In this document: positions 43,986 to 55,904 of the stretch, piece by piece
How the letters are laid out: each line of letters opens with the position of its first letter
Position numbering within the stretch: the stretch's first letter is position 1
Assembly (NCBI GenBank): GCA_963921195.1
Contig: OY992537.1
Location: 76,762,894 to 76,826,893, forward strand
Origin: Pegoplata infirma
Taxonomy: Eukaryota > Arthropoda > Insecta > Diptera > Anthomyiidae
DNA length: 64,000 bases
Direction of reading: 5' to 3'
Made by a program: the position numbers and the translations under genes
The notes under the pieces: model-generated
Database searches by the model: none
Told to the model about the DNA's origin: nothing
The model's input: the letters and a program-made list of their open reading frames with translations, nothing else

Positions 43986-44611
43986 TATTACTAATAATTG
44001 CGTATTTAGTGGTTTTAAAAACGGAGATTTGGCAATTTTTTTTGGAAATAATTCAGCCATTCAGTAAGTACAGGACCGATAGCCAGAAAATTTGGAATGG
44101 TCATAGCTAACGTATTTAAGAGCTTAATTTGGAAGTTGGAGCTCAGCGGCTGACCGGGGAAGGGAGCGGAGCCCCCCAAAATTAGGGTACCTTTTGCATA
44201 CGAACCCTTTAAACGCTTGCCAATTTGATTTTTGTTATTAGATTTCTTAAAAATGATGTGTGGACAATGTGCTAGTAGAGACCTAAAAAACGTGCTTAAC
44301 TGCGTGATTATCTCTTATAGAGCCATTTTATAAAGGGAAATTTCAAATTTCGACAGATCAGGGTCCAGTTTTTTTGCTAAAAGCGCGACCGCATTTAGTC
44401 CGATTTATTTAATTTTTTTTTTTGCAATCGCATTTCTAATCACACACCTAAAAACAAAACTTTTGTTGCCCAATGAAAATTTGAACTTAAAAATGCAACT
44501 TTTGTATGGAAGCTATCTTAGGAAGTGGAGATACGGGATTGGATTGTTCTAGAAAGATGTTGGGGGAATATATCATAGAGATCGGTCTAACATGTTACCC
44601 CTCTATAAGGC
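43986..44611. other. Unassigned spacer
   Basis: One GC-richer stretch around 44140-44190 (AGCTCAGCGGCTGACCGGGG). No gene, RNA or repeat end was recognised. Confidence 0.35.
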
Positions 44612-44615
44612 TTAA

Positions 44616-44865
44616 CCCTAGGATGTCTGACTGCCTGGGCAGTGGTAAGTGACTCTACTGGGCCTGGCGAGGCCCTTACAATTTTTCCCCCTTTAAGCTT
44701 TTAATTGATTGCTGGGAGTGTGTAGTGTGTAGAAGTCTTGTACCACACTAATTGTTAATGCGTGGCTCAGATTTGGGCGTGTTCGTGGGGTGGTGGTGGG
44801 TGTTAATGATGGCGACTACTCAAAATCAAAATGGGCCTCGAAAAGCCCAGTTGAACATCCTAGGG
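44616..44865. mobile_element. piggyBac-type MITE, 250 bp, bounded by TTAA
   Basis: TTAA at 44612-44615 and 44866-44869. The ends are CCCTAGGATGT and, inverted, CCCTAGGATGT (11 bp exact), with imperfect pairing further in. CCCT ends next to TTAA are the piggyBac hallmark. Non-coding. Confidence 0.8.
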
Positions 44866-44869
44866 TTAA

Positions 44870-46959
44870 TGGAAGCGTTAGGAGCTTATTTAATAAAACA
44901 AGTTTATAAAAAATAAAAAAATAAAATTATGGGGACCGCCTTAAGGATTAAAGATAGAGGGTAGATATGTTTTGAGAAAATGTTAGGGTTAAGAATTTTT
45001 TTTATTAAATAAGTCAACTTGAGTAAGCGATTAAAAAAAATGTACTCTCCGATTTTCAAGATTTTTTGAAATGTTGTTATTAGGATTTAAATTTTTTAAA
45101 AACGTCGTGCCAAATTTTACGCTGATTTTTCTTAATACCAAAAATGAGTATTTTAAGAATGATCCGAAATATCATCTATCCCTTTATATTATTCGTATAG
45201 CAGTATTTTTGAACTTCATAATATATTATTGACATGGAAAGACCACTATTACATAGCTGGACTGTTAGAAAACATTCCTTCATATGTGTGTATTTTATTC
45301 AATATTGGTTACCGAAACGAATAACGGTAAGTTATCTTATTTTTATTGATTTCAGTAACGGTAAGAGTTTTCCAATCACATCGGCAACTGTTTATACCGT
45401 CTCATTTATGTTATGGTTTTTGCAAGTTATAAATTTTAAATAAAGAAAATAACACTATCCAAGGAGAAATTGCCAACCGCACAGTGGGGAAATTTTTTTC
45501 AAAAGAAAAAAGTCTCGGCAAAGCTTTTTTGGTGTATAAAGTAGTATGAGTTCGAAATATTATTAGCCAATGTTTTTATTTAAATCCATTTAAAATATGA
45601 ATTTGTAATTAAAATTTATTAATGTTCATAACAATCTAAATACTTTTCATAACCCTGTATGATAAGTGACCGGTTCTTGATAGGTCACTTGCAGTGTTGC
45701 CATATACTGAGATTTCCTTTTTTTTTTTCAATTTTTTTGAGGTGCCAAACAGTTTTCAAGATTTTTTCTAAAAAACAAGTTTTTTGGAAATTTATGCAAT
45801 TTTTTAAGTTTCTCTTAATTAAATTTAATTTTATTTGTAAATAGCCCCCATACAAACGTCCCTTTCAAATTATAAACGTATTATGTATGTAAGGATTTCG
45901 AAATTAAACTTCCAAAAAAGGATTTTTAAATATATTTTGTACTCATAAATCATCATTCCTAATTTTAATGGCATTATTTTTAATTCTTGTTACCTTACAA
46001 AGCATCCTTCCGATTATCACTTGAATCTATGAAAATACATAAAAATAAGAGATATTCGATTAAAATTTTATTTTAAGTTCGGAACACCCAGAGAAGAGAT
46101 ATGACTGTGGCGACCATAATTAAAGAGCGTCATATTAAGATTGATAATTTTATCATAACTTGTTTGTAGCAACCATAACACTTTTGCAGCAATCATGTTA
46201 TAATTCGAAATATTCTGAAAATTATAATTTTGGAATTGAAAACACATAAATTTGTATTAATTTTTTTTATTTCAATACTTTTGTAAAAAAAGTTTTTTTT
46301 TTCAGAAATATAAAAAAAAAATATATGGCAGCACAAAACCTACCACAAAATTGACACTTTTTATATTAAAACACCTGTCACTTTTGTAAAGAAATGTCTT
46401 AACCCCGGATACATCACATGTGAAATGTCACTGGGTAGTTGGCTCCTTGGAACACAACTTGTTACGGTTGAGCACAAACATCACATTTTTTGGGAGTTTT
46501 CCGAAACTTTCCGCAAAAGCATTTTTAATAATTTTTTTTATTCCAAAACGCAAAGAAAGTTGCAAAAAAAATGTTTGTATCCGGGGTTTAAAACTAAGAC
46601 AATTTTTATTTTTTTTTTATAAAAGCATTTTTAAAGATTTCCCTCTCTAAAAACGAAAAAAAACTGACAAAAAATGTTTGTGTCCGGGAAAATTTTCAAA
46701 CAGTTTTTCAAAACTTACAAGGAAAGTATTTTAACCCTTATGAAACGATTTGCCGGAAACCATAAATTATATAAAAAAGACAATTCGTATAAACAAAAAA
46801 AAAAAATAAATAAAATTAACGTTTCTTCCCTCATCATTTTCAAGCAGTAACTACGAATTTGAGCCGCTACAACAAAAAAAAATAAGTGTACTTTTATTTT
46901 TCCTTCTCTACAATATTAAAACTGTAATCTAAGGAACAGTTTGGAAAATAATGTTTTTA
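44870..46959. other. Spacer, no gene seen
   Basis: AT-rich. A short inverted pair CCCCGGATAC/GTATCCGGGG spans 46403-46585. Open frames at 45234, 45659 and 46420 have no family features. Confidence 0.35.
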
Positions 46960-47806
46960 CACTCAAAAAAAAAAAAAATATAATGATAAAAAGCTTGTAA
47001 ACCTACAAGAAAATTTGCTGATTTTGAACCCACAATTTTTTTTGCTAAAGTTAGCAAAAATGTTTTGCCAATAATTAGTTAACAAATTTTTTTTTTTTGA
47101 ACTTAGTTCATACACATCTGAGGACCCCTTTGGGCTCGGACACGATAGGTCCAGACCCCGATGGGCCTAGACCTAGTTGGGTTCCTTAAAAATCGTCATA
47201 GTTTTTGATCCAAAATTGGTGTCAATTGTATCATCATGCTTAGTTTAGTTTTTGAGATACGTGATTATAGGGGACCACTGGGGGTCTTGAGAATTAAAAA
47301 ACTCGATAACTTCAAAAATATTACTCGGAGAGCTTTTGACTTTTGGACTTTTTGTTGTGTCGGCAATATTTACCGCGTTATGAGCATTTTAAAATTTTCG
47401 GGAATGCTAACTTTTTTGGATCCAAAGTTAGGGCCCATTAGGGTCCACACATGTGAAGAGGACCAGCGATACTATGGAGAGCCCGAGAACCAAAAATGGC
47501 CTCCATTTTGCTCTATCTGGCTTAGTTTCCGAGATCGCGCCATTTTAATTTTTCTGAAAATAAAAAAAAAATTACCATTTATTTTGCTAATATTAGCAAA
47601 AAAGCTTGTAAAAATTTGGTCAACTCAATTTTAAATCTAGCAAAAAAAAATAGTTCAAATTTTGTTTAAAATTGCTAATGCGATAAATGAAGTTTACAAG
47701 ATATTTTTGCTAACATGCTAATCTCAACTAAAAATTTGCTAAAAGTTAGCTAACCAGCATTAGCAAAAAAAAAATTAGTAAATCTACTAATGTATTATTT
47801 TGAGTG
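46960..47806. mobile_element. Foldback-like element with CACTCAAAA ends
   Basis: CACTCAAAAAAAAA at the left, ATTTTGAGTG at the right. The interior is full of TTAGCAAAA/TTTGCTAA words in both orientations. The 132-codon frame at 47236-47634 has no recognised family. Related element at 60366-61094. Confidence 0.55.
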
Positions 47807-47867
47807 TGCATTATACGTGAAAATTTTTTTTTCGCGGGCAAACATTTTTTTATTTTGTGAGCTAGTG

Positions 47868-48535
47868 TAATTATTTTTACACCCTCCAACCACAGTAAAG
47901 CGGTATACTCACTTTGTCATTTTGTGTGTAACGCATCAAAATATCGGTCTAGTACCCCATAAAGTATATATATATTGTTGATTTGTGATCGATTCTTAGA
48001 CATTCCAGCGATATCCGTCTGTCGGTCAGTGTAGGACACGATACAGTCCAAAATAAAAAATCCAAACTCCTAAAGTTTGGAACGAATATGTCTTATGTCC
48101 ATTAGGTTTGGAAATAGGCAAATTCGCATCAGGGGGAAAAAGTTCCCTTTTGAAGAACTAAACCAACCTCTAGAAAATGACACTTTTTTACAGAGCAATT
48201 TTTTTACAGCAATAGCAACATTTTATGTCAGAAGAAGTTCAATGTTTTGAATTTGGACCCAGGGGGTATAAAAATGTTGTTTTTTTTTGCCCGCCCTCAT
48301 TATTATTTTAATGATGATACAATTGAATTACTTTAGCTCAAAAAGTATAATAAATGATTTTGTAAGCATTTACTGTGATAAAAAAAGTATCCGCCAATTA
48401 CCTCTAATGACCCACTCCAAAAAAAAAAAAATGCTCCTGCGAATTTTTCTTTTTCTTTTCTTTTAATGTTTTTTTACACGATGAGGGTATAAAAGTTATG
48501 GCAAAACCGAATTTAACACTCTCACTTGTTTTTAA
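47868..48535 (+). mobile_element. mini-me-like element, near full
   Basis: ACACCCTCCAACCACAGTAA, TCACTTTGTCATTTTGTGTG, ACCCCATAAAGTATATATAT, ATCCGTCTGTCGGTCAG and, at the end, AACCGAATTTAACACTCTCAC. Opposite orientation to 50323-51000, with which it could pair. Confidence 0.7.
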
Positions 48536-48607
48536 ATATGTATGTAAATGTTTATGTTTTCTTATATCTATAAAAATTTATAAAAGAAAGTAAAATTTTA
48601 AATACCT

Positions 48608-48750
48608 GTACTATACCGGTAACTTCTAATACGAAAAACGGTATCGGCAAAGTCATTTCAGAAATATGTTAAGCGTTAACGTTAACGGAATACTATTTGG
48701 AGGGATTTTGAATCGGTAACCGTATTTTAGAAGTAACGGTAACCAACCAT
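48608..48750. repeat. Short foldback (CCGGTAACTTCTAATACG)
   Basis: Left CCGGTAACTTCTAATACG...ACGGTATCGG mirrors right CGGTAACCGTATTTTAGAAG...TAACGGTAACC. Hairpin of about 140 bp. Confidence 0.6.
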
Positions 48751-50322
48751 GATTTAAATGTAGTTGTAAAAGTGCATGATACAATAACAACAAAAATTAT
48801 ATCTGTTAACAGATGTTGTTTAAAGGGTTTAGATTCGTGATCAGGTCCTTATGAATGATTTCGTTTTTAATGGGATTGTAAGAAAAAAATTTTAGTTAAT
48901 AAAACTTACAATACCTTTAAGAACTTATGTATATTCTTTGAAAATATTACCTTCTATTAAATATTTAATTGATTTAATTAACTGTTTAATTAAATTTTTA
49001 ATATTAATTAATAAATATGTTTTTATTTAATGGCGAAATCTCTTGCACTGCCATACAAAATAAAACAGATAAATAGAAACTCTTTCATTTTCGTACAAAA
49101 TAATTTGTCGATGAGATGCTTGGCCCGGATACTTAACACATTTCCTTAATTCTCTTGCATACGATCCTGCTTAAAAGAGTGAGTGTGTGAGTAAGTACGA
49201 GTTTGTATTTGTTAATATAAAAAAACCTGTTAGTTGGTTGGATTGTTTCATTTTCCCAAATTGTTTTTTCAGCAAAATGCTACCACAATTTTTTAACAAT
49301 TTAAATTGTTTAGTTGTTTCATGCTTGCATGTACTATGTTGTTTGCTATGAAGTGTCTGTTTGTGCTTTAGTGCGTAACAGCCTTTTTAATGTTGCGTAA
49401 AGTAAGTGAGTGTAGTTCATTACTAAAACAATAAGTGACTGTATATGAAAGAACATGGCCACAATTTATGTGAAAATTTATTTAAAAAAAAAAATCACAT
49501 GTGTGTAGGATGTTTGAAAACAGAATTATAGGGGTTTGAAATTATGAAAAAAACACAGTTTTTAAACAAAAAGTTTAAGTACATAGACATAAGATTTACT
49601 ATCAAAATTTTCCATTGGCTATCAGGTGTTAATAATTGCAAAAGTAAAAACATAATTCTTTAAACTTTTTAATACAATGCATAACTTATTAAAATGCAGA
49701 GAATTTGGGGAGAACACACAAATTAATATTTTATTTTATATCCTCCACTCTAGTGGTAGAGCCAAACAAAAACGAGTTGGCAAAAAATATCACCGCTTAC
49801 AAACTGCTGACTTGTAATTTGGGGCATGTGAAAAAATTGTATGAAGATGTCAGCAAAAAAAAAAAACAGTTATAGTTCCAATTTCGGTTGTGCCTAATCT
49901 TTTACACCCTCCAAATGGGAAAACGAAAAAGATAGGAAAATAGGGGGACACTTTTTGTTTCGCAATTAATGATTATAAATTCATTTAATAATACTTTTTG
50001 ACCTTAAGAAAAACAATATTGTTTCTGAGAAAATGTTTGTATTAAAAAAATACTGTGGGTCGATTATTTAAAAAATCCCTTCAAAGGCACTCGTTTGGTT
50101 TAGAGCGGTTACAACAAATTTTAAGAAATGTCAGTTTTTATGGCAGCCCCCTTAGGAATTAGATATAGAGTGAAGTGTAAGTTCATTCGAAAAAAATGTT
50201 AGAGGGTAAAAATTAATGGGGGTCGGTCTTCGTATTGACCCCACTGGGACGCACCATTGGTGCAATGGATCTGTTATAAAAATTTAAAAACTACAATAAA
50301 ATTTTTAAGAAAAATAGAAAAA
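48751..50322. other. Spacer with decayed mini-me pieces
   Basis: TATATCCTCCACTCTAGTGG near 49739 and TTCGGTTGTGCCTAATCTTT near 49893 are mini-me end words in a decayed copy. No gene supported. Confidence 0.4.
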
Positions 50323-51000
50323 ACAAATAAGAGTGTTAAATTCGGCTGTGCCGAATCTTTTATACCCTCCAACACGTTTAAAATTAAAAAAAAAAAAAAA
50401 ATCGAAGGGGCGTCTTTTTTTTTGGTAAGGGGGGGGGTCGGTGCAGTTGGTGGGGACACCTGTACCCCCGCTTTATATGTTTACAAATTATTTGTTTATG
50501 ATATTTACGCTTAAATAATAAATTTGTATCGTTATTTTTAATTAATTTCTATAACCACGTCCCCAAAGGCCTGAAAAAAATCGAATTTCCTAACCCCCTT
50601 GGTCCAAGCGCAGGTCTATGAACATAATATTGCATACAAATGTTACATAACTTGAGCAAAAATGAAAAAAAACTCGTAAAAATATCATATTTTTTAGGGG
50701 TCGTTTTAGTTCTTTAAGGGGGAACTTTTTTCCCCCGGGTCCGATTTTGCCCATCTTCGAACTTAAACTTACCAGTAACATAGGAGATATTCTTGCCCAA
50801 TTTCAGTGGTCTAGCTCTTTTGGTTTCGACTGCATCGTTATTTCTACAGACGGACGGACGGACGGACATCGGATGTCTTAGATTCTATCATGGTTCAATA
50901 TTATATATACTTTGTGGGGTCCACGACCGATATTTCAATATGTTACACACGGAATGACAAAGTGAGTATACCCCCATACTGTGGTTGGAGGGTATAAAAA
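50323..51000 (-). mobile_element. mini-me-like element, near full, minus strand
   Basis: Starts AAGAGTGTTAAATTCGGCTG with hairpin TTCGGCTGTGCCGAA, has the (GGAC)n block at 50849-50868 (GTCC on the minus strand), ATATATACTTTGTGGGGTCC, and ends GTGGTTGGAGGGTATAAAA. The frame at 50257-50514 is accidental. Confidence 0.75.
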
Positions 51001-51049
51001 TATTAATAATCATAAACCCACGATCTTACTGGGCAAGAAATTTGTAGGA

Positions 51050-51710
51050 TTGATCGCACCCCTCTTCAAGCAAGTTAAGGTTATGTTACAGAAGTGACAA
51101 AAGCGGGTAAAGGCACTTCACTCCTCTTTATTTAGATCCTTAAAAATCGTTAACACGAAAACCCTAGCTGATTATGTTTTTGAGTTATTGCTAAATAATA
51201 AATAATTACATTTTTCGACAACAAATATCTAGCTGACTTTTATATATTTAGCAACCCTGATTCCAAAACTGTCATCCAATTTTTTCTACCACATACCGTT
51301 TTTGAGATATTCGCTGTTAAAAAGTCAAAAAAATAAAAGGTAATTTGCCACTTTTGGTGGTCCAATGTTTCAAATTCTTCCAAAAATTGGAGTTAATTTC
51401 ATTTAAAACGGATCTTCTAAATTCCAAATTGCTATCCAAAATTTCTAGCATGTTCAGTTTTCAAGATATTCGCGTTTGAAAATTTTTTCACTCGAAAATC
51501 TCGTACGCAAATATCTCCAAAACGGACCGAACTAGAAAAATTTGGTAATATTAATGGGAGTTTTTCTTATCAAACAGTTGAATTTTTTAACAATAACTCA
51601 AAAACAGGATCATCTTGTACATTCGTGTTAACGATTTTTAAAGAACTGCCATTAGCCGATTTTTCACCATTTTAACAAAATATAAACTTGCTTGAAGAGA
51701 GGTATGTGAT
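51050..51710. repeat. Long palindrome, arms about 300 bp
   Basis: CCTCTTCAAGCAAGTT...TAAAAATCGTTAACACGA...TTTTTGAGTTATTGC in the left arm, mirrored by CAATAACTCAAAAACA...TCGTGTTAACGATTTTTAAA...AACTTGCTTGAAGAGAGG. Centre near 51385. Confidence 0.75.
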
Positions 51711-52494
51711 AGAAGTTTTCTACAAAAAAATTTCAAAAAAATCAAAGAGTGCAAAAGTTTTCAAATGAGATTCAAATTTTAAATAATAATTGAATATTTT
51801 TGTAAATTTTTTAGTTTTATTTTCTAAAAAGTACGTAAAATAATTTTTTTTTTTTAACTTGGACAATTTTGGAGAAATTATCGTCACCTAAAATGCAAAA
51901 CGCCCTAACTAACAAAAAATTCGAAATCAGTATTTTAATTGATTCTGGTGTATTTTACTAACCTACACGCCCCTACAAAAAATTAGAGTCACAAAATAAA
52001 AACTAACAATTTTATAGCCAAAAATTAAAAACATGTTAATTGCAAAATCGCCAATGAACGCAACTAAAAATAAGCATTATTTTAATCAATTTGTGATTAA
52101 TTTTGATACATATTCCCAAAACGTACGTCCTCACAAAATTTTAGCCCAATTCAATCAAAACCAACAAAGTTACTAACAAATTAAAAATTTTACTCTATAC
52201 TGTTTTTTGCTTCTCCTGTAAAATTAATAAAATGTTAGTTAGGGCCTTTTGCATTTTAGTTGAATTTATGAGTAAAATAAGTTTGAGTAAACGAACTATA
52301 CTCAACGAGTCATTAAAAATTGAAAATTAACCAGGAAGAAGTTTTCAAAAGGTACTTAAAACTGTTAAAAAAATGCGAAAATCTAAAAAAAAAAATGTCT
52401 GCGAAGTTTGTACTCTTGCCCAAACCATTGAATCAAGATAATGTTTTGCTGTATAACCCTGCTGTTAGGTTAGAAAAAACTTACGTATGTTTGG
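51711..52494. other. Spacer with pieces of the 59005-59794 palindrome family
   Basis: 51720-51780 and 52265-52400 match parts of 59284-59370 and 59600-59760 (AGTTTGAGTAAACGAAC, AAAATCTAAAAAAAAAAATG). The frame at 52320-52562 is not a recognised protein. Confidence 0.45.
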
Positions 52495-52614
52495 TTAATG
52501 GACCATTTGGTCCATACTTAAATATTCACACAAAACAACAATTTAATCTTATATTTGTATAAATTTTAGGATCACTTCTCCCTAAATATTAATTATTTAA
52601 GCTTTACTCAACTC

Positions 52615-53124
52615 TAGAGATGATCGCGTGAGTGAGTTTTGGCTCACGCTCACTCACGCAAAAAATATTATAACCACTAATGAATCACTAACTCGATTTT
52701 TTTCTTTACTCAAGCACACCGATTACTCACGTTAGTAAAATTAAAATAAGTCACGCGTGACTCACGTGATTCATAATAACGCTCACGCAATTTTCACTTA
52801 CAAATACACAATTCTTACGAAAATTAAAAATAAAAGGTTTTTCATTTATTAGCAGACCGGTAATTTGAAACTAAACTGATTGCAAAACGAAAAATAAGAC
52901 TAAGAACTCTAAATAAAACTGTAAACAATACAAAAAAAAGTTGAATCACGCAAGGAAAATGGCACTCACGCAAAAAAATGGACTCACTCACAAATCTCTT
53001 ACGCATAAATTATTTGGAATCACGTACACTCGCGAATCACGTGATAAACTAAACTTTTGCTCACGCATGAGTCACGCGTGATTGAAGTGAACCACGCAAA
53101 TCACGTGACTATCGCCCATCTCTA
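52615..53124. mobile_element. hAT-type MITE inside the piggyBac element
   Basis: TAGAGATG at the left and CATCTCTA at the right, with CTCAACTC before and CTCAACAC after (7 of 8). TAGAG-type ends and 8-bp duplications are hAT-like. The interior is rich in TCACGTGA, ACTCACGC and GTGAGTGAG words in both orientations. Non-coding. Confidence 0.75.
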
Positions 53125-53197
53125 CTCAACACAGCTAATGTATAAATTTTCCCCTTTTTGCATTTTTTTTTCTCAGCATAGCTAATGTAAAACACAA

Positions 53198-54187
53198 TTG
53201 CGAGATTTCCCTTTTTTGTATATATACAGCTATTTTTCATTATTGGTGGACTCTAAGTCAGGCTACGTATGGAAAATACAACCGTACATTGGTAAGCCTA
53301 GAAATGCACAGCCTGAAAAGAAGCAAGGGCAAGGCGTTGTATTGAACCTGACAGAAGGCTTAAAAGTGCAAAATATAACAGGCGACAATTTTTTTCCGCT
53401 TTTGAGTTGGTAAAAAAAACTTCAGGAGAGGAAACTAACATATGTGGAAACAGTACGAAAAAATAAAACATTTATTCTTCCGAAAATGCTGACTGTCAAA
53501 AAACTCCCTTTGTACCATTCTACATTTGCTTGCGATGGCATTACGACCAGCAATGCTATCTTCAGCCACAAGCACAGATCCATAATATTTATAAGTTCAA
53601 TGCACAACAGCTGCTGTTGATGAGACTGGATTGAAGAAAAAACCGGAGATTGTTTCGTATTACAATTCAACGAAAGGTGTGTTCGTTTTATGTTCTCTTT
53701 AATTTCTAATGTCTCGCCGCTTTTAGGTGGCGTAGATACTGCTGATCAAATGGTCGGTTGCTACAGCACTAAACGCTAAACAAATCGCTGGCCAAACATT
53801 GTATTTGCAAACAAACTTGATACATCCGCTTTGAAAGCGTACATACTTTTTTCTGAAATCGACGTTTGATGGGCTCCAGCTGATCCGAATCTCAAGAGAC
53901 CCGAGTTTTTGCGGCAACTACCACTTTCTCTGGCTAAGGCGTATATGATGAAACGGACTAGATTACCTCAACAAGAGTGCTCAGCACAGCTATTGACTGA
54001 AATACGATCACCATGCATAGTTCCAGCGTCCTTTTCAAAAAATACTACTTCTAGTTCTGGGGCTCGAAAGCGTGGAACTTGCAGTTGCTGCATTTATAAG
54101 TCTAACATAAAATGCACCATTTGCAGCAATTTTATTTCGAAAAACAGTTTGCCCTCAACCAATGACAATTATTATAAAACAAACTAA
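53198..54187 (+). pseudogene. piggyBac-type transposase, C-terminal two thirds, with stops
   Basis: Reading through interruptions, the plus strand shows piggyBac (DDE_Tnp_1_7) blocks in order: DSKSGYVWKIQPYIGKP near 53252, a GDNFF block with its Asp near 53383, RKLTYVETVRKNK near 53430, GGVDTADQMVGCYSTKR near 53729, NRWPNIVF near 53782, then LAKAYMMKR and a Cys-rich tail with CSCC and CTIC pairs ending at 54186. At least a stop after FPLLSW (53411), two near 53620, one at 53777 and one at 53864 break it. The first catalytic region is not found upstream, where the hAT MITE sits. Clearly dead. Confidence 0.8.
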
Positions 54188-54583
54188 TAAATACTTATTG
54201 TTTTTTTTTTTTTAATGTAAAAAAACAAAGAAAATATACTATGGACCAAATGGTCCCTTAACCTAAGAAACGTAACTTTTTATTTTTCTCAGTCCTGGTT
54301 TAAGTCAGAACCTAGTTTTTTTGTAAAAAACATTGTTTTATAAAAAGACCCCAAGAGCTAAAAACCTAAGCCAGTATATATCACCGTTCAAAAGTTACAA
54401 AGGAAACAATCCAAAAATGGGACCAAATGGGCTTAACCTAACAGCAGGGATAAATTGGTGTTCTTTCCAAAGCAAAATTTTTCAAGAAAAAATAAAGCCT
54501 TTGGACCAGCCAAATTATCCTCCTATCGATTAATTTTTTAGAGGAGTACGAAGTAATTCCAAATCATCAAAAATAAAACGCTA

Positions 54584-54660
54584 CATTAATTTGTCATTCC
54601 ATGTAAAACGCATTGAAATTCCTGTCGAGGACCCCATTATGTTTATATATTACACTGTGC
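54584..54660 (+). mobile_element. mini-me-like fragment
   Basis: TTTGTCATTCCATGTAAAACG and GAGGACCCCATTATGTTTAT are the conserved left-end words of the family. The rest is missing. Confidence 0.5.
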
Positions 54661-54699
54661 TACAAAAAACACAAAATCGAATATCCTTTTGAAATGAGG

Positions 54700-55902
54700 T
54701 AGTTAAGGTTGTAGGTCTCGTCGAAAAGATCACAAAAATGTCCATCAAACTTGCCAGACACCCTCAAATTTTAAAGTTATGGTAAAAAAACTTTTTTTTG
54801 GGACTATTCTCACTAAACCACATGTAACTTAAAAAGTTTTCAACTGATTTTCAATTTTTTAACTGTTTTGTATAGAAGAAGGATAGGGCTTTTTATGTGT
54901 GTGAAATGGTCTATACATATAAGAAAGATATGTATTGATTTTTTCAACAATATCTAATTTTTTTGTTATTTTTTTGAAAATTTATAGAGTTTATCGATTT
55001 TTTTCTGCTATAGTTTGTTCAACAATATTTATAAACGTATTCTTAAAGACAATTTAATTGTGAATACAACGAGCTTTATGCCGAAAAAATCGGATAACAA
55101 TTGACAGAGCTGTGATAATTTTTCTAAAAAAGAAAATTAAGATTTTGCATGAAATTGTCGTTCGGACAACCCAGGCAAAAAAAAATAAATAAATAAATAA
55201 ACGAACATACTGAGATGTCGCGTATGATTATTTTAAAGGTTTTTGACCCCCTGAATTCGAATTTGACCTTGAAATTGCGCTATCTTATTAAGTTCTTGAT
55301 ATATCAATATATGTTAAATATCTCAAAAACCTGATGCTATAGAGCAATTTAAAGGCCAGATTCGGATTCAGCGCACCAAAAACCTTTATAAATATTGCAC
55401 ATGAGCTCTTATGATAAATTTACTTTTTTTTGCCTGGGTTATCTGGACGGTGATTTCCTGCAAAATCTTAATTTTCCTTTTTAGAAAAATTATCACAACT
55501 CTGTCAATTGATATCCGATTTTTCCAGGATAAAGTTCATCGTATTCAGAATTAAATTTTGTTTAAACCTACGTTCATAAATATAAAGGTTGTTTAACGAA
55601 CTATAGCAAAAAAAATCGATAAACTCGAAAAATTTTCAAAAAATAACAAAAATATTAGATATTATAGAAAAAATCAATAGATCTTTTTATAAGATAAGGA
55701 ATGGAAAGTCCTATCCTTCTTCTATCCAAAACAGTTAAAAAACTTAAAATCGGTTGAAAATTTTCTGAATTACACAAGGTTTAGTGAGAAAAGTCCCAAA
55801 AAAACCTTTTTTTGACAATAACTCTAAAATTTGAGGGTCTCTGGCAAGTTTAATGGGCATTTTTGTGATCTACTCGAAAAAACAAACAACCTATAAACTT
55901 CT
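54700..55902. repeat. Giant palindrome, arms about 600 bp, almost no spacer
   Basis: GATCACAAAAATGTCCATCA, CTTGCCAGACACCCTCAAAT, GAAGAAGGATAGGGCTTT, GACAACCCAGGCAAAAAAA and AAAGGTTTTTGACCCCCTGA in the left arm are all mirrored in reverse order on the right, to a centre near 55305. Non-coding. Confidence 0.85.
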
Positions 55903-55904
55903 GA

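Larger units (their letters stand above)
52499..54257 (+). mobile_element. Decayed piggyBac element bounded by TTAA
   Basis: TTAA at 52495-52498 and 54258-54261. The ends TGGACCATTTGGTCCATACT and, inverted, GGGACCATTTGGTCCATAGT match at 18 of 20. A piggyBac transposase relic lies between. Similarity continues outward (ACGTA..TTTGG and CCTAAC words, with an extra copy of the motif near 54420-54440), so the true ends could be slightly farther out. Confidence 0.7.

Noticed and set aside
47236..47634. 132-codon frame inside the CACTC-ended element
   Set aside because: No known family, lies in a non-coding foldback-type repeat, and base composition is that of the element.
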